From positions 5,124,001 to 5,188,000 of the forward strand of contig NZ_CP080524.1 of NCBI RefSeq assembly GCF_024746795.1: DNA of 64,000 nt. The letters run 5' to 3'. Below the pieces are notes generated by a model, which saw only the letters and a program-made list of their open reading frames with translations, was not told where the DNA came from and did no database searches. A program made the position numbers and the translations under genes. Positions 31,862 through 39,617 of this stretch are shown in pieces. Source of the DNA: Mesorhizobium sp. AR10 (lineage in GTDB: Bacteria; Pseudomonadota; Alphaproteobacteria; Rhizobiales; Rhizobiaceae). Numbering within the stretch: the first letter of the stretch is position 1; each line of letters opens with the position of its first letter.

Positions 31862-34108
31862 TTACGTCCCCTTCCAGCGCAACAGCCGCATGGCGTTGGC
31901 CGTCACCAGCACCGTTGCCCCGGTATCGGCCAGAATGGCGGGCCACAGGCCGGTAATGCCGACGATGGTCGTCACCAGGAACACCGCCTTCAGCCCCAGC
32001 GCCATGGTGATGTTCTGCTTGATGTTAGCCATGGTCGCCTGAGACAGGTTTATCATCGCAGCAACGTCTCCGACGCGGCCATGCAGCACCGCCGCATCTG
32101 CCGTCTCCAGGGCGACATCGGTGCCGCCGCCCATGGCGATGCCGATGTCGGCGGCGGCGAGCGCCGGCGCGTCGTTGATGCCGTCGCCGACCTTGGCGAC
32201 CGTCAGCCCCTGCCCTTTCAACTCGCCGACAATGCGCTGCTTGTCCTCAGGCAGCAGCTCCGCGCGCACCTCGATGCCGAGCTGCTTGCCGATGGCCGCC
32301 GCCGTGCGCTGGTTGTCGCCGGTCAGCATGACAGTCCTGATGCCGGCATCGGTCAGCGCCTTGAGCCCGGCCTGCGCATCCGGCCGAGGCTCGTCGCGCA
32401 TGGCGATGAAACCGGCCAGCACATCGCTGATCAGCAACACCGATACCGACTTGCCTTCATCGTTGAGTTCGGCGATGCGGGCTGCCTGATCGGCCGGTAG
32501 CGCAGCCTTTTCGCCGGCAGCGATCGGCGAGCCCAGGAACACGTTCTTGCCGCCGACGCGGCCGACGACACCTTTGCCGCCGAGCGCCTTGGCTTCCGCC
32601 GCCGGCGGCACCGGCACACGGTCAGCCTTGGCCTTTCGCAGAATGGCCAGCGCCAGCGGATGGCTCGACCCGGTTTCGAGCGCGGCGGCCAGCGACAGAA
32701 CCTCCTTTTCGCTGATCCCGATCGCCACGACGTCCGTCACCACGGGCTTGCCTTCGGTCAGCGTTCCGGTCTTGTCGAGGGCCACGGCGGTGACCTTGCC
32801 GAGGCCTTCCAGCACCGCGCCCCCTTTCATCAGCAGACCGCGCCTGGCGCCGGCCGAAAGCGAAGCCGCGATGGCCGCCGGCACCGAGATGACCAAAGCG
32901 CAGGGACAGCCGATGAGCAGCAGCGCCAGGCCCTTGTAGATCCATTCGTTCCAGTCGCCACCGAAGGCCAGCGGCGGAACGATGGCCACCAGAGCCCCAA
33001 CGGCGACGACGGCGGGCGTATACCAGCGCGAGAAACGGTCGATGAAGCGTTCCGTCGGCGCCTTGCTCTCCTGCGCCTCCTCGACCAGCTTGACGATGCG
33101 GGCGATGGTGTTGTCGGACGCCGCCGCCGTCACGGTGATGCGCAACACGCCGTCGCCATTGATGGTGCCGGCGAACAATTCGGCGTCGACGCCCTTGCGC
33201 ACCGGCACGCTTTCGCCCGACACCGGCGATTCATCGATGGCGCTTTCGCCCTCGATGATCCTGCCATCGGCTGGAATGCGATCGCCCGGCCGCACCAGAA
33301 TGACGGCGCCTACCCCAAGGGATTCAGCCGGAACCTCGCGCGTGGCGCCATTCTCCTCCAGCAAGGCCGTCTTGGGCACCAGCGTGGTCAGCGCCTGGAT
33401 GCTGGAGCGCGCCTTGCCGGCGGCCACTCCTTCCAGCAATTCGCCGACCAGGAACAGGAAGACCACGGTGGCGGCTTCCTCACCGGCGCCGATGATGACG
33501 GCGCCGACCGCCGCGATGGTCATCAGCATTTCGATGGTGAAGGGGATGCCGGCGAGCGCAGCCATCACCGCCCGCCGTGCAATCGGCACCAGGCCGATCA
33601 GGATGGCGGCAATGAAAACCCATACGCCGGTGGCTGGCCAGATGGTGTGCAAGGCAAATGCTGCGGCCAGCGCAACACCGCTGGCGATGGTCAGGCGGCC
33701 CTTGGCGCTGTTCCACCAGGGACCCGAGGCCGGCGCATGATCGTGGCCGTGCAGGCCCGCCATGTCGTCGTCATGGTCATCCTCGACTGCGCCGGCGTGG
33801 TCATGGCCAGAATGGTCGTGGCCAGCGTGGTCATGACCGTCGTTGGCGCCGTGCCCGGCCGGCTTGGCATTTGGTCCGGCCTCGCCCTTGAGCTGAGCCA
33901 CGGAATAGCCGAGGCCGATTACCTTTTTTTCGATCGCGGCGAGGTCACTTTCCGCCCTGTGCCTGACGGTCATGGTACCAGCCGTGACCGAGACGTTCAC
34001 ATCCTCGACGCCATGCATCCGCCGCACGGCGCTATCGATTTTCGTCGCGCAGCCGGCACAATCCATGCCTTCGACGCGGTAACGGGTTTGCGCGGCAGTT
34101 GCGGCCAT
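31862..34108 (-). CDS. Heavy-metal P-type ATPase (Zn/Cd/Pb/Co exporter, ZntA-like)
   Basis: 748 residues. N-terminal HMA domain with GMDCAGC (Cys17, Cys20), then a His/Asp-rich metal-binding stretch (residues 86-125, repeats of GHDHAGHDHS). Transmembrane CPC motif at 401-403 (GCPCALVIS), phosphorylation site DKTGTLTEG at Asp445, the HP motif in GSSHPLALAI and the hinge GDGINDAPAL. The C-terminal helices end LVTANAMRLLRWKG. This combination marks the P1B-2 group exporting Zn2+, Cd2+ and Pb2+. It is divergent from a MerR regulator across a clear MerR-type promoter, so it should be induced by these metals. Confidence 0.93.
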   Translation of the reverse strand: MAATAAQTRYRVEGMDCAGCATKIDSAVRRMHGVEDVNVSVTAGTMTVRHRAESDLAAIEKKVIGLGYSVAQLKGEAGPNAKPAGHGANDGHDHAGHDHSGHDHAGAVEDDHDDDMAGLHGHDHAPASGPWWNSAKGRLTIASGVALAAAFALHTIWPATGVWVFIAAILIGLVPIARRAVMAALAGIPFTIEMLMTIAAVGAVIIGAGEEAATVVFLFLVGELLEGVAAGKARSSIQALTTLVPKTALLEENGATREVPAESLGVGAVILVRPGDRIPADGRIIEGESAIDESPVSGESVPVRKGVDAELFAGTINGDGVLRITVTAAASDNTIARIVKLVEEAQESKAPTERFIDRFSRWYTPAVVAVGALVAIVPPLAFGGDWNEWIYKGLALLLIGCPCALVISVPAAIAASLSAGARRGLLMKGGAVLEGLGKVTAVALDKTGTLTEGKPVVTDVVAIGISEKEVLSLAAALETGSSHPLALAILRKAKADRVPVPPAAEAKALGGKGVVGRVGGKNVFLGSPIAAGEKAALPADQAARIAELNDEGKSVSVLLISDVLAGFIAMRDEPRPDAQAGLKALTDAGIRTVMLTGDNQRTAAAIGKQLGIEVRAELLPEDKQRIVGELKGQGLTVAKVGDGINDAPALAAADIGIAMGGGTDVALETADAAVLHGRVGDVAAMINLSQATMANIKQNITMALGLKAVFLVTTIVGITGLWPAILADTGATVLVTANAMRLLRWKGT

Positions 34109-34137
34109 CGTCTTGCTCCTTGAACCATTTTGGCGCC

Positions 34138-34168
34138 ACGCTACATTCTCTAGCGACTAGAGGAGCAA
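34138..34168 (-). promoter_or_regulatory. MerR-type promoter/operator of the metal ATPase gene
   Basis: On the minus strand TTGCTC (-35) and TAGCGT (-10) are separated by 19 bases, the over-long spacer typical of MerR-activated promoters. The spacer contains the perfect palindrome CTCTAG-TCG-CTAGAG (plus strand 34148-34162). The MerR-family gene starts just beyond on the other strand. Confidence 0.8.
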
Positions 34169-34175
34169 GCAAAAA

Positions 34176-34601
34176 ATGATGAGCGGCGTCCCGATTGGCG
34201 AAGCGGCCCGACAGAGCGGGGTGAAAGTGCCGACCATCCGCTACTATGAGCAGATCGGTTTGCTGCCTGCGCCGAACCGCAGCGACGGCAATCGCCGGCA
34301 CTACGAGGCGAGCGATTTGCGCCGGCTGGCGTTTATTCGCCATTCACGCGAGTTGGGGTTCGACATCGAAGCCATCCGCACCCTGCTGACGTTGCAGGAC
34401 AATCCCAGCCAGCCCTGCGCAACTGCCGACACGATTGCACAGGCGCGGCTGGCCGACGTGGTTCAACGGATACGCAGCCTCACGGCATTGAAGGCCGAGC
34501 TGGAACTCATGGTCGAAGGCTGCCGGCACGGAAAGGTCGGCGAATGCCGCGTCATCGAGGTGCTGGCGGACCACAGCCAGTGCGAACACGCCCGGCACTG
34601 A
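34176..34601 (+). CDS. MerR family heavy-metal responsive regulator (ZntR/PbrR/CadR-like)
   Basis: 141 residues; Met1 or Met2 may be the start. N-terminal winged helix PIGEAARQSGVKVPTIRYYEQIGLLP and NRRHYEASDLRRLAFIRHSRELGF, then a dimerisation helix and a metal-binding tail. Cysteines in NPSQPCATAD, EGCRHGKVGECRV and HSQCEH match the Zn/Cd/Pb-sensing type. It should bind the palindrome in front of the ATPase gene and activate it when metal is bound. Confidence 0.92.
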   Translation: MMSGVPIGEAARQSGVKVPTIRYYEQIGLLPAPNRSDGNRRHYEASDLRRLAFIRHSRELGFDIEAIRTLLTLQDNPSQPCATADTIAQARLADVVQRIRSLTALKAELELMVEGCRHGKVGECRVIEVLADHSQCEHARH

Positions 34602-34739
34602 CATCAGAACCAGCTCTAACTTTGCGGCCACGGGCCAGATGGAAGTTCCAGCATGATTGCCGTAGCGGACGCTGCGATGTATTATTGACGTGCCGGCCGT
34701 CGATGCTTGCATTTCGAGTGCCGGCAGGGAGGAACAGCC

Positions 34740-34979
34740 ATGTTGCGTTCAATTTCACTTGCGCTTTTCTTGTCGGTCATCCCAGCAGCCGCTTTTGCGA
34801 ATTCATGCCCGACCACCATGGCCGCGATCGATGCGGCGTTGCCGTCCGCGACCCTTGCGGAGGCCGACATGACCAAGGTCAAAGAACTACGTGCCCAAGG
34901 CGAGAAATTGCATGCCGCCGGCGATCATGCGGGATCGGAGGCCGCACTCAACGAAGCCAAGAAGATGCTTGGCATATAG
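34740..34979 (+). CDS. Small secreted protein, function unknown
   Basis: 79 residues from the ATG at 34740 with GGGAGGAAC upstream. A signal peptide ends near residue 19 (VIPAAAFANS). The mature ~60 residues start SCPTTMAAIDAALPSAT and form a charged helical pair (ADMTKVKELRAQGEKLHAAGDHAGSEAALNEAKKML), resembling a short TPR-like helical hairpin. It is 138 bp downstream of the MerR gene on the same strand, so it might be metal-related, but this is only positional. It resembles small periplasmic proteins annotated as hypothetical in rhizobia. Confidence 0.75.
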   Translation: MLRSISLALFLSVIPAAAFANSCPTTMAAIDAALPSATLAEADMTKVKELRAQGEKLHAAGDHAGSEAALNEAKKMLGI

Positions 34980-35205
34980 GCCGACGAACGCGGCTTTCGT
35001 GGCCGCGTGCGGAGGCTTGTCCGTCTGTCTCGACTTCCACGCGGCACGGCGTCAAGACGTCGTGGTCATGTGGACAGATTCTGGTTTGCTCCCTGCGGTT
35101 GTTGTCGCAGCGGTTTTGGCTTGCCTGTGCCGTTCAAGCAATGCAGCGACCGCTCATCAGGAGAACCCTGAGCCGTGGTCAGGCACCGCAAGACCGGCAA
35201 CAGAT

Positions 35206-35646
35206 TCACAGCCACTTCGAAACGATCATCATCAAAACGAGATAGCGGCCGACTTTCGCGACCGTGACAATGGCCACAAAACTCCAGAACGGCTCTCTCA
35301 GCACTCCGGCAGCCAGCGTCAGCGGATCACCGATCACCGGCATCCAGCTGGCCAGCAATGACCATCGTCCAAAGCGTCGATACCAGTCGGCCGCCTCACC
35401 GAGCCGGGCGGGCGTGACAGGAAACCAGCGGTAAGACTGAAATCGCAGAAGCCCGCGGCCAAGGCCCCAATTGACAACCGACCCGAGGACGTTGCCGACA
35501 GAGGCTGCGGCCAGGAGCGCCCATGGCTGGTAGGTGCCGCGCAGCAGCAAGGCCGCGAAGACACCTTCGGACTGGGCCGGTAGAATGGTTGCGGCAACCA
35601 GTGCGCTCAGGAACAGGCCGCCATAGGCGAGAAGATCACCCGACGC
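35206..35646 (-). CDS. DedA/YqaA-type (SNARE-associated, VTT domain) membrane protein, start disrupted or uncertain
   Basis: Translation from just after an in-frame stop gives DLLAYGGLFLSALVAATILP, AQSEGVFAALLLRG, then SVGNVLGSVVNWGLGRGLLRF, RRFGRWSLLASWMPVIGDPL and VAKVGRYLVLMM, a small YqaA/DedA-family membrane protein (about 140 residues). No ATG, GTG or TTG start is in frame before the first helix; the first is a TTG at 35550, which would lose that helix. A TTG overlapping the stop of the upstream mini-gene (TTGA) would be ideal but is out of frame by one base near 35638. The gene is thus either frameshifted, wrongly sequenced there, or uses an unusual start. Confidence 0.65.
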   Translation of the reverse strand, partial: ASGDLLAYGGLFLSALVAATILPAQSEGVFAALLLRGTYQPWALLAAASVGNVLGSVVNWGLGRGLLRFQSYRWFPVTPARLGEAADWYRRFGRWSLLASWMPVIGDPLTLAAGVLREPFWSFVAIVTVAKVGRYLVLMMIVSKWL

Positions 35647-35733
35647 TCAAGTCGCCTTTGACGGCACAGCGGCGGCAAGAGATCCGAGCTTGCCCGCCTT
35701 GAGCAGCGTCGGCTTTTCGTAGGTTCTTTTCAC
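35647..35733 (-). CDS. 28-residue putative RiPP precursor peptide (lasso-leader-like)
   Basis: GTG start with AGGAGAGA seven bases upstream. The peptide starts MKRTYEKPTLLKAGKLGSLA and ends AAVPSKAT. Its N-terminal part contains Y-x-x-P-x-L-x-x-x-G, the recognition pattern of lasso-type leader peptides that bind an RRE domain. Short proteins of this kind are annotated in Mesorhizobium as putative RiPP precursors. The stop TGA is directly followed, in the same frame, by the DedA-like coding sequence. No lasso cyclase, protease or RRE gene is adjacent. Expression is supported only by the ribosome binding site. Confidence 0.6.
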   Translation of the reverse strand: MKRTYEKPTLLKAGKLGSLAAAVPSKAT

Positions 35734-35814
35734 AGAGTCTCTCCTCGAATATGCCGCCATGTTTGGCCTGCCGAGCCCATATGTCAATGGGTCGACGCCT
35801 CGCACCAAAACCCC

Positions 35815-36747
35815 TTACGCCGGCTCGCGCTTCAGCGCCTGCGCCATGCAGTGGATGCCGCCGCCGGTCTTGGAGATCTCGCTCATGTCGACCGCCGCCA
35901 CCTCGAAGCCACGCGCCTTGAGCTGGCCGATCAGCGTCTGGCTGGAGGTCGGCGCGATCACCCTGTCCTTGCCGAGCGACATGAAGTTGCAGCCGAGCGC
36001 CATCGTGTCCTGGAACGGCACGTCGATGATCTCGTGGCCCTTGCCTTTCAGCCAGTCGACGATGCCCGGCTCCGTGCAGGCGAGGCAGACGGCGGTCAGT
36101 TTTTCGGCGATCGGCACCACCATCAGGTCGATATGGACATAGTACTCGTCGATGAAGGCGATGCGGGTCTCCCAGCCTTCCCTATCGAACCAGGCCTGCA
36201 CCTGGCGGGCGCCCTCTTCTTGCGTGCGGGCGCCGCCGCAACCGATCAGCACGACGCCGTCCTCGATGACGTTGAAGTCGCCGCCTTCAAAAGTACCGGC
36301 GGTGACCATGTCGTAGATCGGAATGCCGAGTTTTTCGTAAGTGCGGATCGCGGCATAGTTCTCGCCGCGCCGCCACCAGTTGGCCATGGCGGTGATGACG
36401 GCGCCATACGGCGTCATGACGCTGGAATCGCGGGAGTAGACCTGCATCGGCAGCTCCGGCGTCGGCTCGTGCCAGTGGATGTTGACGCCGAAATGCTCGT
36501 AGGCGGCGACCAGGTCCTTATGCTGCGCCTGCGCGATCTGGACGTTGCAGGGCGCCTCGCGCAGATGCTTGCGCGACAGCGAGCTGGTCGAGAGGTGGCG
36601 CAGGAAGTTGGGCGAGCCGAGCAGCACGTCGGTCAGCACGTCGGTCTCGTTGGCAAAGCCCCAGGCGGTCAGCGGCTTGGTGCCGCCGGCCGGGTTGCGG
36701 CGCTGCAGTGAAAATGGCTCGGCGACGATGCGGTCATGAACGGTCAT
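35815..36747 (-). CDS. Arginine deiminase / dimethylarginine dimethylaminohydrolase superfamily hydrolase
   Basis: 310 residues from the ATG at 36747, with GAGGAGAATCCC directly before it. The guanidino-group modifying fold is seen in VYSRDSSVMTPYGAV (Asp/Arg substrate site), TFEGGDFNVIEDGVVLIG (EGGD), YYVHIDLMVVPI (catalytic His) and GGGIHCMAQAL near the C-terminus with nucleophile Cys300. Such enzymes cleave or transfer the guanidino group of arginine, methylarginine or similar compounds. It follows the M20 amidohydrolase gene by 31 bp on the same strand, so the pair probably breaks down an N-acyl or peptide-linked guanidino compound. Confidence 0.87.
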   Translation of the reverse strand: MTVHDRIVAEPFSLQRRNPAGGTKPLTAWGFANETDVLTDVLLGSPNFLRHLSTSSLSRKHLREAPCNVQIAQAQHKDLVAAYEHFGVNIHWHEPTPELPMQVYSRDSSVMTPYGAVITAMANWWRRGENYAAIRTYEKLGIPIYDMVTAGTFEGGDFNVIEDGVVLIGCGGARTQEEGARQVQAWFDREGWETRIAFIDEYYVHIDLMVVPIAEKLTAVCLACTEPGIVDWLKGKGHEIIDVPFQDTMALGCNFMSLGKDRVIAPTSSQTLIGQLKARGFEVAAVDMSEISKTGGGIHCMAQALKREPA

Positions 36748-36778
36748 GGGATTCTCCTCGTGAAGGGCAGTTTGTGGG

Positions 36779-38368
36779 TCATGGGTTGCTCGGTATCCAC
36801 CAGTCGCGTCCGCGCGGGGTGGTGACATATTCCGGCCAGCGAAATCCAATCGGCGGTTCGTAGTCGCAGAGCGGCGCAAGCCAGTTCGTGCCGCCGATAC
36901 CGCCGCCGGTACGGCTGACGAATTCATCCATCGCGGCGTCGCGGACGGGCTTGTCTTGCAACAGGCGAAGGGCTGCCAGCGCAATCGTCTTCGCCGCACA
37001 GATGACCATCGGGTCGATGGTGGCGGGGATGCCGCCCAGCGCATTCATCACCCAGGACGGATAGGGGTAGCCAGTCTCCGAGCGCAGCGCCGGGCGGGCG
37101 ACATAGAAGCGGGCCGTCGGCGCATGCCACGACATGTCCGTGTAGTCGTCGGAGGTCGAATTGAGCTGCGAAGGCGGCAGGTCGCGGCGCAGGATCGCTT
37201 CCGCCGCCTGCGGCTCGATCAACCGCTCGAGCTCGTCGATGAACGGCTCGTCGCTCGCCATACGGCCGGCATTGACCTGGATCTCGCGCGCGACCTCCTT
37301 GGCGTCCTCGTCCCAGCGCGGCGGACCGACCGTCTTCAGCGCCTCATAGGCAATGCCTGCCATGGCGTGGTTGGCGAGCCCCGGCCGTGACTTCGACACC
37401 CAGTGCCGCTCATGGCGGCAACCGCTCATCGTGGCGGCGGCTTCCGCATTGCGGTCGAGCACGGCGGTGACCTGCTCGGCCATGGCAAGCGTCGGCACGC
37501 GGATCATATACTGGATCTCGGCCAGCCCCGCCGGCAGATTGTCGGCGGTCGCCTGCCCGGCCGTCAGGATCGCCTCGCTGATCGACCAGCCGCCCTGATG
37601 CGGCAGCATGGAATCGCGCAGCACTTTCGAGGCCATGTACATCATCATCAGCGCGTCGTTGGCGCCGGGCGCGCGCACGGCCGAATGCGCCTGCGGAATG
37701 GGTGCTGCGCCGCCCGCCGTCCGCGTCCAGCGCTCCGGCTGGTCGCAGATGAAGCGATAGATCATCGCGTAGGCGGCACCGCAATGCGTGTCCCAGCGCG
37801 CCGTGTTGCAGAGCGGCAGCATGTAGAACGGGTGGAACGAGATCATTCCGGCGAGGCCATCGTAGTAGCCCTTGGCAGCATGGATCGGCTTCGAGCCCCG
37901 CACCTTCTCCGCCGGCTCGCCGGTGAAGCGCAGCGTGCCCTCAACGCCGTGCTGTTGCATCGCCTCCTTGGTGGCGAGCAGCCCGCCGAGGCTGGCGATG
38001 CCAAGGCCGGAATGCGGATCGGTGTGGCCGCCGGCGTGGACGCCGAGGCCGGTGCGCGGACGCTCCACCGTCGCCGCATCCTGGCAGTTACCCGGCACGG
38101 CGTCATATTCGGCATACATGCCGATGGTCGGGCCGGGGCCGTTGGTCCAGTGGGCGCAGAAGGCGGTCGGCATGCCGCCGGAGCCTTCCTCGACCGAAAA
38201 GCCTTCGAGCTTCAGCCGCTCGACATACCAGGCGGCGGACTGGTATTCGCGCCAGGCAGTCTCGCCGAAGTCGAAGATGGTGCGTGTCCACACCGACAGC
38301 AGCGGCTGGATGCCGTCGATGCAGGCAAGCGCGCTCGCTTGCGCCGAGGTCGTCACCGGGTTCTCCAT
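36779..38368 (-). CDS. M20 family amidohydrolase (aminobenzoyl-glutamate hydrolase AbgB-like)
   Basis: 529 residues from the ATG at 38368 (MENPVTTSAQASALACIDGI). M20 peptidase features: FGETAWREYQSAAWYVERLK, PTIGMYAEYDAVPGNCQ (catalytic Asp region), GVHAGGHTDPHSGLG (metal ligand) and TLRFTGEPAEKVRGSKP. It is longer than common M20 amidohydrolases (about 480 for AbgB), with a distinctive C-terminus SRTGGGIGGTNWLAPLCDYE. It hydrolyses an amide or N-acyl bond in the cytoplasm. It is first in the operon and divergent from a LysR regulator 75 bp away. Confidence 0.85.
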   Translation of the reverse strand: MENPVTTSAQASALACIDGIQPLLSVWTRTIFDFGETAWREYQSAAWYVERLKLEGFSVEEGSGGMPTAFCAHWTNGPGPTIGMYAEYDAVPGNCQDAATVERPRTGLGVHAGGHTDPHSGLGIASLGGLLATKEAMQQHGVEGTLRFTGEPAEKVRGSKPIHAAKGYYDGLAGMISFHPFYMLPLCNTARWDTHCGAAYAMIYRFICDQPERWTRTAGGAAPIPQAHSAVRAPGANDALMMMYMASKVLRDSMLPHQGGWSISEAILTAGQATADNLPAGLAEIQYMIRVPTLAMAEQVTAVLDRNAEAAATMSGCRHERHWVSKSRPGLANHAMAGIAYEALKTVGPPRWDEDAKEVAREIQVNAGRMASDEPFIDELERLIEPQAAEAILRRDLPPSQLNSTSDDYTDMSWHAPTARFYVARPALRSETGYPYPSWVMNALGGIPATIDPMVICAAKTIALAALRLLQDKPVRDAAMDEFVSRTGGGIGGTNWLAPLCDYEPPIGFRWPEYVTTPRGRDWWIPSNP

Positions 38369-38443
38369 CCGTAAAAGAAAGCAGTGAAGCGGCTCGCCAA
38401 AAAGTGATATGTTTTCCCGGCTCGTGCAAATTCGGTTCACCTC

Positions 38444-39340
38444 TTGAGAATTCCCTCGACACAAGCGCTGCGCGCCCTCGACAGTTTTGCCCGCCACGGT
38501 AGCGTCTGGCGCGCCGCCGACGAACTGCATCTGACCCGCAGCGCCGTCAGCCACCAGCTTCGCCTGCTCGAGCGCGACCTCGGCTTCGACCTGCTAGAGC
38601 GCATCGGCAAGGGCGTGGCGTTGACGCCGCGCGGCCAGCGCTACGCCAGCGACGTGCGCAAGGCGCTGACGGTGCTGGGCGATGCGGTGACGCGCCATGC
38701 CGGCACCGGTGTCGGTGGCTCATTCAGCGTCTCCTGCACGCCGGGCTTCGCCTCGCTGTTCCTGTGCACCCATATCGGCGAGTTCCGGCAGATGTATCCG
38801 GACGTCGCGCTGCGCATCCTCACGCCGCGACGCCTCGACGATGTCAGCAACGCCGACGCCGACGCCTTCATCGCCTTTGGCGTCGGCAACTGGCCGAACC
38901 GCTCGGTTGAACTGCTGTGCGAGATTTCCTTCACGCCGCTGTGCAGCCCGACGCTGCTCAACAAAATCGGCGGCTTTTCCAAGCCGGCCGACGTGCTGCG
39001 GGCCAACCTGCTGCATCTCGGCGACACCGAGGACTGGGCGCGCTGGCTGGCGCTGTCCAAGGTGGAGAACCCCGACACCGAGGGCGGTATCTTCTTCTCC
39101 GACATGAACCTGGTGTTTTCGGCGGCGATCGCCGGCCAGGGCATCGCCATGGGCGACGAATTGACCAGCCGCCGGGCGCTGAGCGAAGGCCGCCTGGTGC
39201 GCCCGTTCGACATCGCGATCAAATCGCCGCGGTCGTATTTCTTGGTCTCCGAGCACGCCAAGACGAGCCATCCGGTGCTGGAGGCGTTTGGCAGGTGGTT
39301 GCGGTCGAAGCTTTCGGAGAACCCGGTCAGGCCGTATTGA
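38444..39340 (+). CDS. LysR family transcriptional regulator (GcvA-type)
   Basis: 298 residues from a TTG start. N-terminal winged helix PSTQALRALDSFARHGSVWRAADELHLTRSAVSHQLRLLERDLG is the GcvA-type LysR DNA-binding domain; a substrate-binding domain follows (about 90-295). It is divergent from the M20/guanidino hydrolase operon and its 75-bp gap with the M20 gene is the probable control region. The polyamine-type ABC operon downstream is on the same strand and may be in the same regulon. Confidence 0.88.
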   Translation: MRIPSTQALRALDSFARHGSVWRAADELHLTRSAVSHQLRLLERDLGFDLLERIGKGVALTPRGQRYASDVRKALTVLGDAVTRHAGTGVGGSFSVSCTPGFASLFLCTHIGEFRQMYPDVALRILTPRRLDDVSNADADAFIAFGVGNWPNRSVELLCEISFTPLCSPTLLNKIGGFSKPADVLRANLLHLGDTEDWARWLALSKVENPDTEGGIFFSDMNLVFSAAIAGQGIAMGDELTSRRALSEGRLVRPFDIAIKSPRSYFLVSEHAKTSHPVLEAFGRWLRSKLSENPVRPY

Positions 39341-39348
39341 GGAGCGCT

Positions 39349-39506
39349 AATCTCCCCCCTTGCGGGGGAGATGGCCGGCAGGCCAGAGGGGGGTCGCTTC
39401 GGCTGGCGCGACCTATCCTTCGAAGAAGGAGGAGGCGCCGCTCCACGCGAGACGACCCCCTCTGTCGCCTGCGGCGACATCTCCCCCTCGAGGGGGGAGA
39501 TTGGCC
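39349..39506. repeat. Inverted repeat of the CTCCCC/GGGGAGATG type
   Basis: The left arm (AATCTCCCCCCTTGCGGGGG then AGATGGCCGGCAGGCCAGAG and GGGGGTCG) is mirrored at the right end (GACGACCCCCTCTGTCGCCT then GCGGCGACATCTCCCCCTCG and GGGGGAGATT). The central ~60 bp are unrelated. It is the same family as the repeats at 2.4-2.8 kb. It sits between the LysR gene and the ABC operon and is non-coding. Confidence 0.75.
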
Positions 39507-39617
39507 CGCTCCACCACCATAGATGAATCAAATTTGCCGATCCGGCGAAAACTATTCGGTTGCGGTGAGCCTACGCCCTGCCCTACGATTTCAAAACCGA
39601 GTGAGGACAGAGGCAGG

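Noticed and set aside
32660..34123. 487-codon plus-strand frame opposite the P-type ATPase
   Set aside because: Antisense shadow with composition driven by the GC-rich ATPase gene; no conserved features.
35647..35733. Full lasso-peptide biosynthetic cluster
   Set aside because: Only the leader-like peptide is seen; no asparagine synthetase-like cyclase, RRE or transglutaminase-like protease is in the window.
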